A stretch of 64,000 nucleotides of DNA from Methylobacterium sp. AMS5 (GCF_001542815.1 NZ_CP006992.1:4283501-4347500); one strand, 5' to 3'. Counted from the first letter of the stretch, positions 18,153 to 34,696 are shown. A program made the numbers and translations. The notes: generated by a model not told the origin, from the sequence alone.

Positions 18153-18906
18153 GATGCCTATCTAGCACAGCCCGCCGCGTTGGCGTCCCCTCTTTGACGC
18201 GACACGATGCATGTCGGCCCGTGCTTTCGGCCCCCGATAGGAGGCCCGGCCGCAGGACGGGCGCGTGTCCGCCGCGCCGGCCCCGCCTCCCGGTGACGAG
18301 ATCCGGACGATGCGGCCTTCAGGACGCAGCCGGGCCATGAAGCGGCTCCGGCGGCGGCATGCAGCGGGTGCATGCGGAAGGCCGCTCGATCCCGTGGGGT
18401 CCGTGCCCGCCGACCCTTGCCCGTGACGATGCCGCCTCTCGCCGCCGCGATCGTGCGGCGCTCACGCAATCTGTCCTGGTAAACGGTCATCGAAAAGGCT
18501 GGTCAATCGCAGTGGCGCAATGATACAATAAACCACAACATGACGTCACTTTTATGACAGAATAAACTTGCAAATATAGGGATTATACGGAGGATTCGGA
18601 CGTAATATAAGTAATGCGTCTGATATATCCTCACGTTTTGTCGAGAATTACTTTTAATCCTTCCAGTCCGGTGCTATCGGCCAAGCATGGCTGTGGGACG
18701 CGCCGCCAGGATCGCTAAGCGATTGAGCCGACTAACGACTTCGCCGGCTTCCACGCCTTCCCGGGCGTGCAGGGCGAGGACGGCCTGTTCGGCTGACGGG
18801 GACGCGTGCCGCGCTTGACGATGTGTCACCGAAGGCTGCGCGCATTCCGGCACAACACGGCGACCGTCATCGCGCCGGCCCGGATTGCGGCATAGGGGTT
18901 CGAGAG
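18153..18906 (+). other. Divergent intergenic region hpnP / OprP-type porin (754 nt)
   Basis: No convincing gene. The half near hpnP is GC-rich. A distinctly AT-rich island spans about 18490-18670 with the Pho-box-like site at 18543-18560 and the palindrome TGACGTCA (18541-18548). This island is the likely control region for the porin and possibly for hpnP in the other direction. Confidence 0.6.
18543..18560 (-). promoter_or_regulatory. Pho-box-like PhoB site
   Basis: On the minus strand the 18-mer CTGTCATAAAAGTGACGT matches the E. coli Pho box consensus (CTGTCATAWAWCTGTMAY) at 15 of 18 positions, with the first half-site and spacer perfect. It lies in an AT-rich island 347 nt upstream of a porin of the phosphate-selective OprO/OprP family. 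Orientation is opposite to that gene and the distance is long, so control of hpnP or an unseen promoter is also possible. Confidence 0.5.
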
Positions 18907-20445
18907 ATGAAAAGACGTCTTCTGGCCGCGCTGCTCTTATCGAGTGCCCTGGTGCTGCCGGGCGCGCAGGCTCAGGCTCAGACCGTCGCGGAGCTGCAGC
19001 GGCAGATCAACGAGCTCAAGGCGATGATCAAGGCGCAGGCGGAGGCGCAGGGCAGGGGCCCCCGGCGCGGCGCGGCCGTCGCCACGCGGCCGGCGAACGC
19101 CCGCACCACCGATGCTGGCACCTTCCCCGCCGCCGGCCGGCCGATCGAATCCGCCGTGGCGCAGCCGGCCGCGCCCGGCCCGGTTCCGCACCGCTTCGCC
19201 ATCGACGAGCCGGAGACGTGGTACGACGCGCTGGTGCCGCCCTCGCCCGAGCTGCTCGCGGATGATCCCCGCCACGCGGGCCGGCCCAAGACCTGGTTCG
19301 AGCGCCTGTCGCTGCGCGGCTACACGCAGTTGCGCGGCAACGAGTTCCTGTCCGGCGACGACACCGCGCCGGCCGGCATCTCGCGCCTGCGCTCGGTCCA
19401 CGACAGCGGCATCACCGACCGCAACAACTTCACCTTCCGCCGGGTGCGCCTGATCCTCCAGGGCGACATCCACGAGCGGGTGTTCCTCTACATCCAGCCC
19501 GACTTCGCGGTGAACGTCGGGAACCAGGCCGGCACCGAGTCGCGCCAGCACTTCACCCAGCTGCGCGACGCCTATGCCGACGTCTTCCTCGACGACGAGC
19601 GCCGCACCCGCCTGCGCTTCGGCCAGCAGAAGGTGCCCTATGGCTGGGAAAACCTGCAATCCTCGCAGAACCGCCTGACGCTCGACCGCTCCGACGCGAT
19701 CAACAGCGCCGTGCCGGGCGAGCGCGACATCGGCATCACCTACTACTACACGCCCTGGCACGTGCAGCGCATCTGGGACCGGCTCGCCAAGGGCGGCCAG
19801 AAGCTGTTCGGCAATTACGGCGCTTTCGGCGTCGGCATCTACAACGGCCAGACCATCAACCGGGTCGAGGCCAACAACGACCTGATGACGGTGGTGATGG
19901 CGACCTGGCCGTTCGAACTCGACGGGCTCGGCGAGGTGTTCAAGGGGCAGGTGCTGGAGGTCGGCGGCTCGGCCTACCGCAACCGCTTCCGGCCTGAAAC
20001 GACCTTCGGCACCACCACCACTTTGGGCAACTCCTTCGACGACGAGCGCGTCGGCCTGCACGCGATCCTGTACCCGCAGCCCTTCGGCCTCCAGGGCGAG
20101 TGGAACTGGGGCCGTGGCCCCGAATGGGATCCCGTCACCCGGGCCGTGCAGACCAAGGCGCTGCAGGGCGGCTACGTCCAGGCGATGTACAAGGTCGACC
20201 ATTCGCCGGTCGGCCCGTTCATGCCCTACATCCGCTGGCAGACCTACGACGGCGGCTGGAAGGTCGGGACGAACGCGCCGCGCCTCGACACCGACGAACT
20301 GGAGCTCGGCATCGAGTTCCAGCCGATCAAGTCGGTGGAGCTCACCCTGGCCTACGCCAACATGAAGCGCCGCGAGGCCAGCAGCAGCCGCGTCGGCCGG
20401 GCCGAGGGCGACCTGTTCCGCGGACAGCTCCAGATCAACTACTGA
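18907..20445 (+). CDS. Porin of the phosphate-selective O/P (OprO/OprP) family
   Basis: 512-aa outer-membrane channel. The signal peptide (MKRRLLAALLLSSALVLPGAQA) is followed by a short predicted coiled coil (VAELQRQINELKAMIKAQ) and then a Pro/Ala linker. The barrel has motifs such as FRRVRLILQGDIHERVFLYI and RLRFGQQKVPYGWENLQSS, seen in OprP-like porins. I chose the ATG at 18907, after which the signal peptide begins directly; the upstream frame is not coding-like. A Pho-box-like site upstream supports phosphate control, but ion selectivity is not proven by sequence. Confidence 0.87.
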   Translation: MKRRLLAALLLSSALVLPGAQAQAQTVAELQRQINELKAMIKAQAEAQGRGPRRGAAVATRPANARTTDAGTFPAAGRPIESAVAQPAAPGPVPHRFAIDEPETWYDALVPPSPELLADDPRHAGRPKTWFERLSLRGYTQLRGNEFLSGDDTAPAGISRLRSVHDSGITDRNNFTFRRVRLILQGDIHERVFLYIQPDFAVNVGNQAGTESRQHFTQLRDAYADVFLDDERRTRLRFGQQKVPYGWENLQSSQNRLTLDRSDAINSAVPGERDIGITYYYTPWHVQRIWDRLAKGGQKLFGNYGAFGVGIYNGQTINRVEANNDLMTVVMATWPFELDGLGEVFKGQVLEVGGSAYRNRFRPETTFGTTTTLGNSFDDERVGLHAILYPQPFGLQGEWNWGRGPEWDPVTRAVQTKALQGGYVQAMYKVDHSPVGPFMPYIRWQTYDGGWKVGTNAPRLDTDELELGIEFQPIKSVELTLAYANMKRREASSSRVGRAEGDLFRGQLQINY

Positions 20446-20477
20446 TCCCGGAGCGGGGCTCGAGCGAGCCGTCCCGG

Positions 20478-20505
20478 GCGGTCCGAGGCTCAGGCCTCGG
20501 ACCGC
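20478..20505. terminator. Bidirectional hairpin after the porin
   Basis: A perfect 12-bp stem, GCGGTCCGAGGC (20478-20489) with GCCTCGGACCGC (20494-20505), and a TCAG loop. It lies between the porin stop and the putative small gene on the other strand, whose stop codon falls in the hairpin. Little T tract on either side. Confidence 0.6.
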
Positions 20506-20639
20506 TTCGACAGCAGCGAAGCGCGGCTTGCGCCCTTCCCGCCCTCGCTGTCCGGGTTGCGCAGCTCGCGCATCCCGGGCAGGTGGCCGTCCACGAGGAA
20601 CACGAACACCACCAGAGCCAACAACACCTTCGAGGCCAT
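20490..20639 (-). CDS. Putative small membrane or secreted protein (49 aa)
   Basis: ATG at 20639 to TGA at 20490. It starts MASKVLLALVVFVFLVDGHLP, a clear hydrophobic segment of about 13 residues, followed by a polar, basic tail ending KRSEA. Almost every codon ends in G or C, as in the genuine genes here. A weak purine-rich stretch precedes the start. It is too short to assign a family, and its 3' end overlaps a hairpin; it may be spurious. Confidence 0.4.
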   Translation of the reverse strand: MASKVLLALVVFVFLVDGHLPGMRELRNPDSEGGKGASRASLLSKRSEA

Positions 20640-20876
20640 CGCCCGCGAGATCCCCTGCTTTTGTGCGCTGCGGTGTAAGGCCGCCGCGCTGGGGCCGGGA
20701 TGCGCTGGCGCACATGGGCTCCGCGCCGCGGCGGACGCGGCGGGGGCAGAGTCAAGGATCGGTTAAGGCGGGGGCGTGCCTCCGGTCGGGGCCCATGCCC
20801 GCCCGCGCTCGCTCGTGCCTCGTCTGCATCCTTCGTCTGCATCCTTGCCTGCGACGGAAAAGTCGCATTGCGGGAC
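20640..20876 (+). other. Intergenic segment upstream of the rplJ promoter
   Basis: GC-rich, no gene seen. It contains a tandem 13-bp duplication (CGTCTGCATCCTT at 20821-20833 and 20834-20846) shortly before the rplJ promoter. Confidence 0.5.
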
Positions 20877-20905
20877 TTGGCAGGCGGCTTGCACGCCGCT
20901 ATAGA
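20877..20905 (+). promoter_or_regulatory. Sigma-70-type promoter for rplJ-rplL(-rpoBC)
   Basis: TTGGCA (20877-20882), a 17-nt spacer and TATAGA (20900-20905) form a near-consensus housekeeping promoter. It predicts a transcript start near 20912 and a leader of about 410 nt before rplJ. It is the best promoter match I saw in the window and explains how rplJ can be expressed apart from rplKA. Confidence 0.7.
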
Positions 20906-21324
20906 CCGCGCTCCACGATTTCAACCATTGAAAGGGATCGGCCAATCGGTCGGTTTCCATTCGAGATGCCGTTCGGGCAACCGGACGGTGATGGCCGGGA
21001 TGGTCTTGGAGCTTCTGCTCCGAGCGCCGTTTCCGGCTATGTCCTGTCCGAGACTGCAGGCGCCGGGCGACCGGCTTAATCGGCGACAGCCTGCACAGAC
21101 GGGGAAGACCGAATTTCTCTACGTCTTCCTCCGGGGCCGTCAGGCGCCGGCGGGAGACCTCGGTTTGAACCAATCTCACCCGCGAGGGGCCCCTGCGGCG
21201 CTTCAAAGGGACAGGGCCGTGAGACGTCGTCCGCGACGGTTCCGGCTTCTACGCCGAGATCCGTTCCGGGCGGCAAGTGCAACCGGCGGGCCTGTCTCAG
21301 GTTCCGCCAACCGGAGAGAGCACA
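20906..21324 (+). promoter_or_regulatory. Long rplJ leader, probable L10-(L12) autoregulatory region
   Basis: About 415 nt of untranslated sequence lie between the predicted promoter and the rplJ GTG, with no coding frame I trust. In bacteria the L10-L12 complex represses its own mRNA by binding a leader structure; the position and length here fit. I did not derive a secondary structure, so the assignment rests on context. Confidence 0.5.
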
Positions 21325-21843
21325 GTGGACCGGACAGCTAAAGCTGATCTCGTCTCGACGCTCAACGGCGTGTTCAACGCGAACGCCGTCGTCGTCGTGG
21401 CCCACTACAAAGGCCTCACGGTCGCCGACATGCAGAAGCTGCGCTCGCAGATGAAGCAGGCCGGCGCCACCGTGAAGGTCGCCAAGAACCGGCTCGCCAG
21501 CATCGCTCTCGATGGCACGGACGTCGCCTCCATCAAGCCCCTCCTGAAGGGCCCGACCCTGCTCGCTTATTCCAGCGATCCGGTTGCGGCCGCCAAGGTT
21601 GCGGTGGACTTCGCCAAGACGAACGACAAGCTCGTGATTCTCGGCGGCGCCATGGGAACGACTGCCCTGAACCCGGACGGCGTGAAGGCGCTCGCCTCGC
21701 TCCCGTCCCTCGACGAACTGCGCGCCAAGCTCGTGGGCCTCATCCAGGCTCCCGCGACCAAGGTCGCCCAGGTCGTCAACGCGCCGGCGGCCAAGCTCGC
21801 CCGCGTGTTCGGGGCCTATGCCAAGAAGGACGAGGCGGCCTGA
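21325..21843 (+). CDS. rplJ: 50S ribosomal protein L10
   Basis: 172 aa, base of the L7/L12 stalk. It starts [33 protein letters not shown], followed by the conserved [12 protein letters not shown] block, and its C-terminal helix ([17 protein letters not shown]) binds L12 dimers. The start is a GTG at 21325 with CCGGAGAGAG just upstream; an in-frame ATG at 21277 lies in the leader and is less likely. rplL follows 57 nt downstream. Confidence 0.97.
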   Translation: MDRTAKADLVSTLNGVFNANAVVVVAHYKGLTVADMQKLRSQMKQAGATVKVAKNRLASIALDGTDVASIKPLLKGPTLLAYSSDPVAAAKVAVDFAKTNDKLVILGGAMGTTALNPDGVKALASLPSLDELRAKLVGLIQAPATKVAQVVNAPAAKLARVFGAYAKKDEAA

Positions 21844-21900
21844 GCCGTTTCTCCCCCATAAACCGACCCGTTCAAACCGATACACCAAAGGAACACGCAC

Positions 21901-22278
<378 letters not shown>

Positions 22279-22284
22279 GCCGCC

Positions 22285-22306
22285 GATGGGCCGGGACCGG
22301 CCCATC
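22285..22306 (+). terminator. Hairpin between rplL and rpoB, probable attenuator
   Basis: Perfect inverted repeat GATGGGCCGG/CCGGCCCATC separated by 2 nt, just after the rplL stop, with no T tract. In many bacteria an attenuator in rplL-rpoB reduces read-through to polymerase genes; this hairpin could play that part or serve as a processing site. Confidence 0.5.
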
Positions 22307-22539
22307 GCATCCGGCGCACGCTCCTCGGGGCTGCGCCGGCCAGACGCCCGCGGGCTCCGGCTCGCGGGCTAACGCTGCTTCGGGCGGCCGTCGTTCCTGA
22401 AGGCAGGAATGGGCGGCGAACGGAGACGAATTCGGTTCGGGTGGGCTGATCGTCCGGCGGGACGGCCCTTCGGGCCCGGTGATGGGAGGCGGTCCGCCTT
22501 CCCCGGGCACCCTACGCTGAGGTGGTGGAGCGAGGTCTC

Positions 22540-26670
<4,131 letters not shown>

Positions 26671-26848
26671 CGACCGCCATCACCTCCCGCGGCGGTGCCT
26701 TTCCCGAGGCCCCGCCGCGGTCGAGCAGGAAGGGGTGGGGCCTTCCCAAGCACGACGACGGCCAGCGGCGCTCCGGACGAGCGCGGCGCCATGAGGATCA
26801 AGCCGTGACTGCCCAGGCGCGGGGCAGCCGGCGAGCAAGGAGCGGATC

Positions 26849-31066
<4,218 letters not shown>

Positions 31067-31097
31067 TCGGCCGCTCCTTTCCGGAGCCACGACATGA

Positions 31098-31133
31098 GAA
31101 AGGCCCCGGCTCATCAGAGCCGGGGCCTTTCTC
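31098..31133 (+). terminator. Rho-independent terminator after rpoC
   Basis: 15-bp perfect stem (GAAAGGCCCCGGCTC / GAGCCGGGGCCTTTC) with an ATCA loop and a short T-rich right edge. It ends the rplJL-rpoBC transcript. Confidence 0.9.
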
Positions 31134-31162
31134 GTTCGGCCGGGGTGCTGCCCCGCCCCCCG

Positions 31163-31183
31163 CCAAAGGGATGATCCCTTTGG
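31163..31183. repeat. 21-bp palindrome, copy 1
   Basis: Arms CCAAAGGGAT and ATCCCTTTGG around a central G. An identical copy lies at 43133-43153, in both cases next to GC-rich hairpins, marking a dispersed palindromic repeat. Confidence 0.75.
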
Positions 31184-31204
31184 GATCCCGAAGCCTGGGC
31201 TCTA

Positions 31205-32253
31205 GAGCGTTTTCGGTCTGAGCTGAATCGGGCAGGTGGGGTTCACGCGAAGCTGTTGGGCTGATTCACTGATCGCTCTTGAGAAGGAGCGAAGCATGGG
31301 CCGACCCTACAGCCAGGACCTGCGCGAGCGCGTGGTGAAGGCCGCGGCAACGACTTCGCGCCGCCAGGCGGCCGCGCGGTTTGGGGTCGGCATCGCGACC
31401 TCGATCCGCTGGATGGCCGCGCTCACGACGACTGGGACGGTGGCCGCTCGTCCGCAAGGGCGAGCGCGCCGCTCGAAGCTCGATCCGCACGAGGCCTTCT
31501 TGCGCGGACTGATCGACGGACAAGACGATATCACCCTTGAGGAGATGCGCGCCCGGCTCCGGGACGAGCACGCTCTCACGGTGGGGCTCGGCACCCTGTG
31601 GAGCTTCCTCGACGCCACGCGATCTCACCTACAAAAAAAGACAGCTCACGCCGCCGAGCAGGAACGCCCGGACGTGAAAGCGGCGCGCGAGGCCTGGTTC
31701 GAGGGCCAGCCCGATCTCGACCCTGCGCGCCTGGTTTTCCTCGACGAGACCTGGACCTCCACCAACATGGCTCGCACCCGTGGGCGTTCACCGCGCGGCG
31801 AGCGGCTGCGCTCGCCCATCCCGCACGGTCACTGGAAGACCACGACCCTGGTCGCCGGCCTGCGCCTGTCCGGGATCGCCGCGCCGTTCGTGCTCGATGG
31901 GCCGATCAACCGCGACGCCTTCCAGGCCTACGTCGATCAGGTTCTGGTGCCCGAACTCGGCCCCGGCGACATCGTCGTCATGGACAACCTTGGAAGCCAC
32001 AAGCGGCCGGCCGTGCGTGCCGCGATCGCGGCAGCCGGCGCGCGGCTCTTGTTCCTCCCGCCCTACTCGCCCGACTTCAACCCCATCGAGATGGCGTTCT
32101 CGAAGCTGAAGGCGCTCCTGCGCAAAGCGGCCGAGCGAACCGTCGAGGGATTGTGGTCGGCCATCGGACGCCTCGTCGACACCGTCACGCCAGACGAGTG
32201 CGCCAACTTCTTCGCCGCAGCAGGATACGAACCAGATTAAACCGAAAACGCTC
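31205..32253 (+). mobile_element. IS630-family insertion sequence (complete, 1049 bp)
   Basis: The ends carry a 13-bp perfect terminal inverted repeat: GAGCGTTTTCGGT on the left (31205-31217) and ACCGAAAACGCTC on the right (32241-32253). It is flanked on both sides by TA (31203-31204 and 32254-32255), the target duplication typical of IS630/Tc1-type elements. One transposase gene fills it. It lies just downstream of the rpoC terminator and abuts repeat copy B, which starts at the right-hand TA. Confidence 0.92.
31296..32240 (+). CDS. IS630-family transposase
   Basis: 314 aa from the ATG at 31296 (MGRPYSQDLRERVV), with GAAGGAGCGAAG upstream. N-terminal helix-turn-helix (RRQAAARFGVGIATSIRW, about residues 23-40), then a DDE catalytic domain with VFLDET, VVMDNLGSHK and YSPDFNPIEMAF supplying the acidic triad. 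The frame is uninterrupted across an A7 run (31632-31638) of the kind used for programmed frameshifting in some relatives, so the gene appears intact and the element may be active. Confidence 0.93.
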   Translation: MGRPYSQDLRERVVKAAATTSRRQAAARFGVGIATSIRWMAALTTTGTVAARPQGRARRSKLDPHEAFLRGLIDGQDDITLEEMRARLRDEHALTVGLGTLWSFLDATRSHLQKKTAHAAEQERPDVKAAREAWFEGQPDLDPARLVFLDETWTSTNMARTRGRSPRGERLRSPIPHGHWKTTTLVAGLRLSGIAAPFVLDGPINRDAFQAYVDQVLVPELGPGDIVVMDNLGSHKRPAVRAAIAAAGARLLFLPPYSPDFNPIEMAFSKLKALLRKAAERTVEGLWSAIGRLVDTVTPDECANFFAAAGYEPD

Positions 32254-32254
32254 T

Positions 32255-32357
32255 AGAGCATCGACCTGGATACCTGATCCAAGACGATGCTCTAGAATCT
32301 TGTTTTTGCATCATCTTTTTTCGAAAGCCGGCAACCACCTCTCGGGACGATGCTCTC
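32255..32357 (+). repeat. Palindromic repeat family copy B (full length)
   Basis: Begins AGAGCATCGACCTGG and ends GGGACGATGCTCTCAG; aligns with copy A (in reverse) and, in its second half, with copy C. It directly adjoins the right end of the IS630 element, whose duplicated TA is also part of the repeat's flanking TCTAGAG, suggesting insertion at the repeat's edge. Confidence 0.85.
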
Positions 32358-32368
32358 AGAGAGGGCGC

Positions 32369-33472
32369 TCAGCGGCCGGTGCGCACCCGCGTCCAGGCGC
32401 GCGTCACGAAGCGCTGGGTCGAGTCGTTCCAGGCGGTGTTGACCGAGAGCCGCTGCATCGTCGTCTCGTCGGGGTAGATGCCGGGATTGTTGAGAAGCTC
32501 CGGCTTTACGAGCTTGCGCGCGGCGAGGTTGCCGTTGGCGAAGGAGACGAAGTTGGTGTTGGCCGCCGCCACTTCGGGGCGCATCATGTAGTCGATGAAG
32601 GCGTGTGCCTCGGCCGGGTGGGCGGCATCCTTCGGGATCGCGAAGGCGTCGAACCACATCAGCGCGCCTTCCTTCGGGATGAAGTACGCGATCTCGATGC
32701 CGTTCTTCGATTCCTCGGCGCGCTTCTTCGCCTGCATCACGTCGCCGGAATAGCCGACCGCGAGGCAGACATCGCCGTTGGCAAGCCCGTTGACGTATTC
32801 CGAGGAGTGGAACTTCCGCACCGCGCCGCGGACCTTGTAGAGCGCGTCGGTCACCGTGGTGATGTCGTCCCAGCGCTTCGAATCCGACTTGAAGCCGTAG
32901 AAGGGCAGGATCGAGGGAATCAGATCCTCGGGGGAATCGAGGAGCATGACTCCGCAATCCTTCAGCTTCGCGATCGAGCCGGGATTGAGCACGAGGCTCC
33001 AGCTATTGAGGGGGGCGTTGGCGCCGAGGCGCTCGCGCACGGCGGTCACGTTCACGCCGATGCCGGTGGTGCCCCACATGTAATCGACGGCGAACGTGTT
33101 GCCCGGATCATAGGCCTGAAGCCGGGTGCCGATCTCGGGCCAGGCATGTTTGAGGTTCGGGATCTTCGCCTTGTCGAGCGGCAGGAACACGCCCGCCTTG
33201 ATCAGGCGCTGAAGGAAGGGGCCGGAGGGCACGACGATGTCGTAGCCGGACTTGCCGGCCAGGAGCTTCGTTTCGAGGATCTCGTTGTTGTCGTAGGTGT
33301 CGTAGACGACCTTGATCCCCGTCTCCTTGGTGAAGTCGTCGAGCACCTTCGGGTCGATGTAGTCCGACCAGTTGTAGATGTTGACGACCCGCTCCTCGGC
33401 CTGCACCCTGCCGGCCGCGCAGAGGAGGAGGGGGAGGGCGGCGAGCCCTCCCAGCAGGAGCCGCCGGATCAC
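32369..33472 (-). CDS. Periplasmic polyamine (putrescine/spermidine)-binding protein, PotF/PotD-like
   Basis: 367 aa with a signal peptide (LLLGGLAALPLLLCAAGRVQA). The mature start ERVVNIYNWSDYIDPKVLDDF is the signature of PotD/PotF-type solute-binding proteins; further on are AVDYMWGTTGIGVN and EGALMWFDAFAIPKDA, also typical. No ATPase or permease genes are next to it, so it is an orphan binding protein here. It starts with a GTG overlapping the RidA stop by 4 nt (GTGA), so the two are translationally linked. The ligand is inferred from family only. Confidence 0.9.
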   Translation of the reverse strand: MIRRLLLGGLAALPLLLCAAGRVQAEERVVNIYNWSDYIDPKVLDDFTKETGIKVVYDTYDNNEILETKLLAGKSGYDIVVPSGPFLQRLIKAGVFLPLDKAKIPNLKHAWPEIGTRLQAYDPGNTFAVDYMWGTTGIGVNVTAVRERLGANAPLNSWSLVLNPGSIAKLKDCGVMLLDSPEDLIPSILPFYGFKSDSKRWDDITTVTDALYKVRGAVRKFHSSEYVNGLANGDVCLAVGYSGDVMQAKKRAEESKNGIEIAYFIPKEGALMWFDAFAIPKDAAHPAEAHAFIDYMMRPEVAAANTNFVSFANGNLAARKLVKPELLNNPGIYPDETTMQRLSVNTAWNDSTQRFVTRAWTRVRTGR

Positions 33473-33828
33473 GATTTGCCCCGGACGGCCGTGACCACGA
33501 TCTCGACGAGGTATTCCGGCCCGGCGAGCCGCGCCTCGACGGTGGCGCGGGCAGGCGGGTTCCCCTTGTCGACCCAGGCGTCCCAGGCGGCGTTCATCTC
33601 GGCAAAGCTCTCGATATCGGCGAGATAGACGGTCGCCGAGAGGATGCGGGCCTTGTCGCTGCCCGTCGCCATCAGCAGCCGGTCGATCTGTTCCAGGATC
33701 TGCTGCGTCTGTGCGGTGACGCCGGTGCCGACCACGTCGGCGGCCACCTGACCCGCCAGGAACACGAGGTCGCCGTGGGCGACCGCCTGGGACATGCGCG
33801 GGCCGGTCTCGTAGCGTTCGATGGTCAT
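33469..33828 (-). CDS. RidA (YjgF/YER057c/UK114) family protein
   Basis: 119 aa, starting MTIERYETGPRMSQAVAHGDLVFLAGQVAAD. The C-terminal PPARATVEARLAGPEYLVEI block has the conserved RxxxEx3L arginine region. RidA enzymes hydrolyse reactive enamine/imine intermediates; some paralogues have other roles. The start is the ATG at 33828; the open frame extends upstream but is not conserved. It is coupled to the polyamine-binding protein, hinting at amine metabolism. Confidence 0.9.
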   Translation of the reverse strand: MTIERYETGPRMSQAVAHGDLVFLAGQVAADVVGTGVTAQTQQILEQIDRLLMATGSDKARILSATVYLADIESFAEMNAAWDAWVDKGNPPARATVEARLAGPEYLVEIVVTAVRGKS

Positions 33829-34076
33829 GGTCGGGTCGCCGGTCTCGATTCGTGAAGGACGACTCCTTCTGCCGCCCGGAGCGGTACCCCGTAAAGGGGT
33901 TCGAGCGGCGCGCCGGAATGCCGGAGGAGGGGCCGGTCGCGCCGGCCCGGATTTTTTGGGCGGTCCCGCATTTCCCAAGGCAACCGGCGTCGTCGCTCGC
34001 GCGTTTGTCATGCGAATACGGCCAAGTCTTCCGGCCGGAGCTTCAGATCGACGACGACTTTCGGGGTTGGGACGAC

Positions 34077-34343
34077 ATGGAAATTCTCTGGACCATCATC
34101 ATCGGCTTCGTAGCCGGCGTCATCGCCAAGTTCATCATGCCCGGTGACAAGGAGCCGTCCGGCTTCATCCTGACGACGATCCTCGGCATCGTTGGCGCCT
34201 TCCTCGCGACCTTCATCGGTCAGGCGATCGGCTGGTATGGGCCCAACGAAGGGGCGCGGTTCATCGGCTCGATCGTCGGCGCCTGCATCGTGCTCGCGAT
34301 CTACGGCTTCATCGCCGGCCGGACCAGCAGCCGCTCGCTCTGA
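34077..34343 (+). CDS. GlsB/YeaQ/YmgE family small membrane protein
   Basis: 88 aa, formerly called transglycosylase-associated protein. Three hydrophobic helices: ILWTIIIGFVAGVIAKFIM, FILTTILGIVGAFLATFIG and FIGSIVGACIVLAIYGFI, with the family's MPG-x4-P loop between helices 1 and 2. The ATG at 34077 was chosen because the upstream frame has no conserved features. Members are linked to general stress responses; mechanism unclear. Confidence 0.9.
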   Translation: MEILWTIIIGFVAGVIAKFIMPGDKEPSGFILTTILGIVGAFLATFIGQAIGWYGPNEGARFIGSIVGACIVLAIYGFIAGRTSSRSL

Positions 34344-34367
34344 CGAACGGACATTCGCTGACGTACG

Positions 34368-34401
34368 AAAAAAGGGCGCTCCGTGAGGAGCGCCCTTTTT
34401 T
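34368..34401. terminator. Rho-independent terminator
   Basis: AAAAAAGGGCGCTCC and GGAGCGCCCTTTTTT form a perfect 15-bp stem with a GTGA loop. With A and T runs on opposite sides it can work in both directions, ending the YeaQ-like gene on the plus strand and the convergent DUF2892 gene on the minus strand. Confidence 0.9.
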
Positions 34402-34462
34402 CGTCGGGCATCGCCCCCGGCGGTCGGTAGACGCCGGGGGAACGGGTTTTCGCTGGATCCGA

Positions 34463-34696
34463 TCAGGCGGTGAGGTCGCGCCCGCCGCCCGCCACCGCCT
34501 TGACGGCGCAATGGCCGGTGGCCCCGCGCACGGCGAGGCCGACGCCCACCACCAGCACGGCGAGGCTCAGGAACTTGTTCGGCCGGGGCTGAGCCGCCGC
34601 GGCGGCGATGCCGAGCCCCAGCGCGACCGAGACCGCGCGCTCGGTCATGCTCAGGTTCGGCGCGCCGGAGAAAATGTCCTCGATCATCTCGTTCAC
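34463..34696 (-). CDS. DUF2892 family small membrane protein
   Basis: About 77 aa from a GTG at 34696, 8 nt after AGAAGGAG. It carries the family's NLSMTERAVSVALGLGIAAAAA segment and a second hydrophobic stretch FLSLAVLVVGVGLAVRGATGHC with a conserved terminal G-x-C-like motif. Function unknown; family members are inner-membrane proteins, sometimes fused to rhodanese domains. Confidence 0.8.
   Translation of the reverse strand: MNEMIEDIFSGAPNLSMTERAVSVALGLGIAAAAAQPRPNKFLSLAVLVVGVGLAVRGATGHCAVKAVAGGGRDLTA

Noticed and set aside
18158..18490. Open frame on the minus strand upstream of hpnP (about 110 codons)
   Set aside because: Arg/Ala-rich with no hydrophobic or conserved pattern, no ribosome binding site, and it runs through GC-rich DNA where long chance frames are common.
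18541..18548. TGACGTCA palindrome as an operator in its own right
   Set aside because: It overlaps the Pho-box-like site; an 8-bp palindrome alone is weak evidence, so it is noted only there.
20821..20846. CRISPR-like or regulatory meaning of the tandem CGTCTGCATCCTT duplication
   Set aside because: Only two direct copies without spacers; most simply a small tandem duplication.
31625..31645. Frameshift in the IS630 transposase at the A7 run
   Set aside because: The single frame reads through with all DDE motifs in register, so no frameshift is needed or present.
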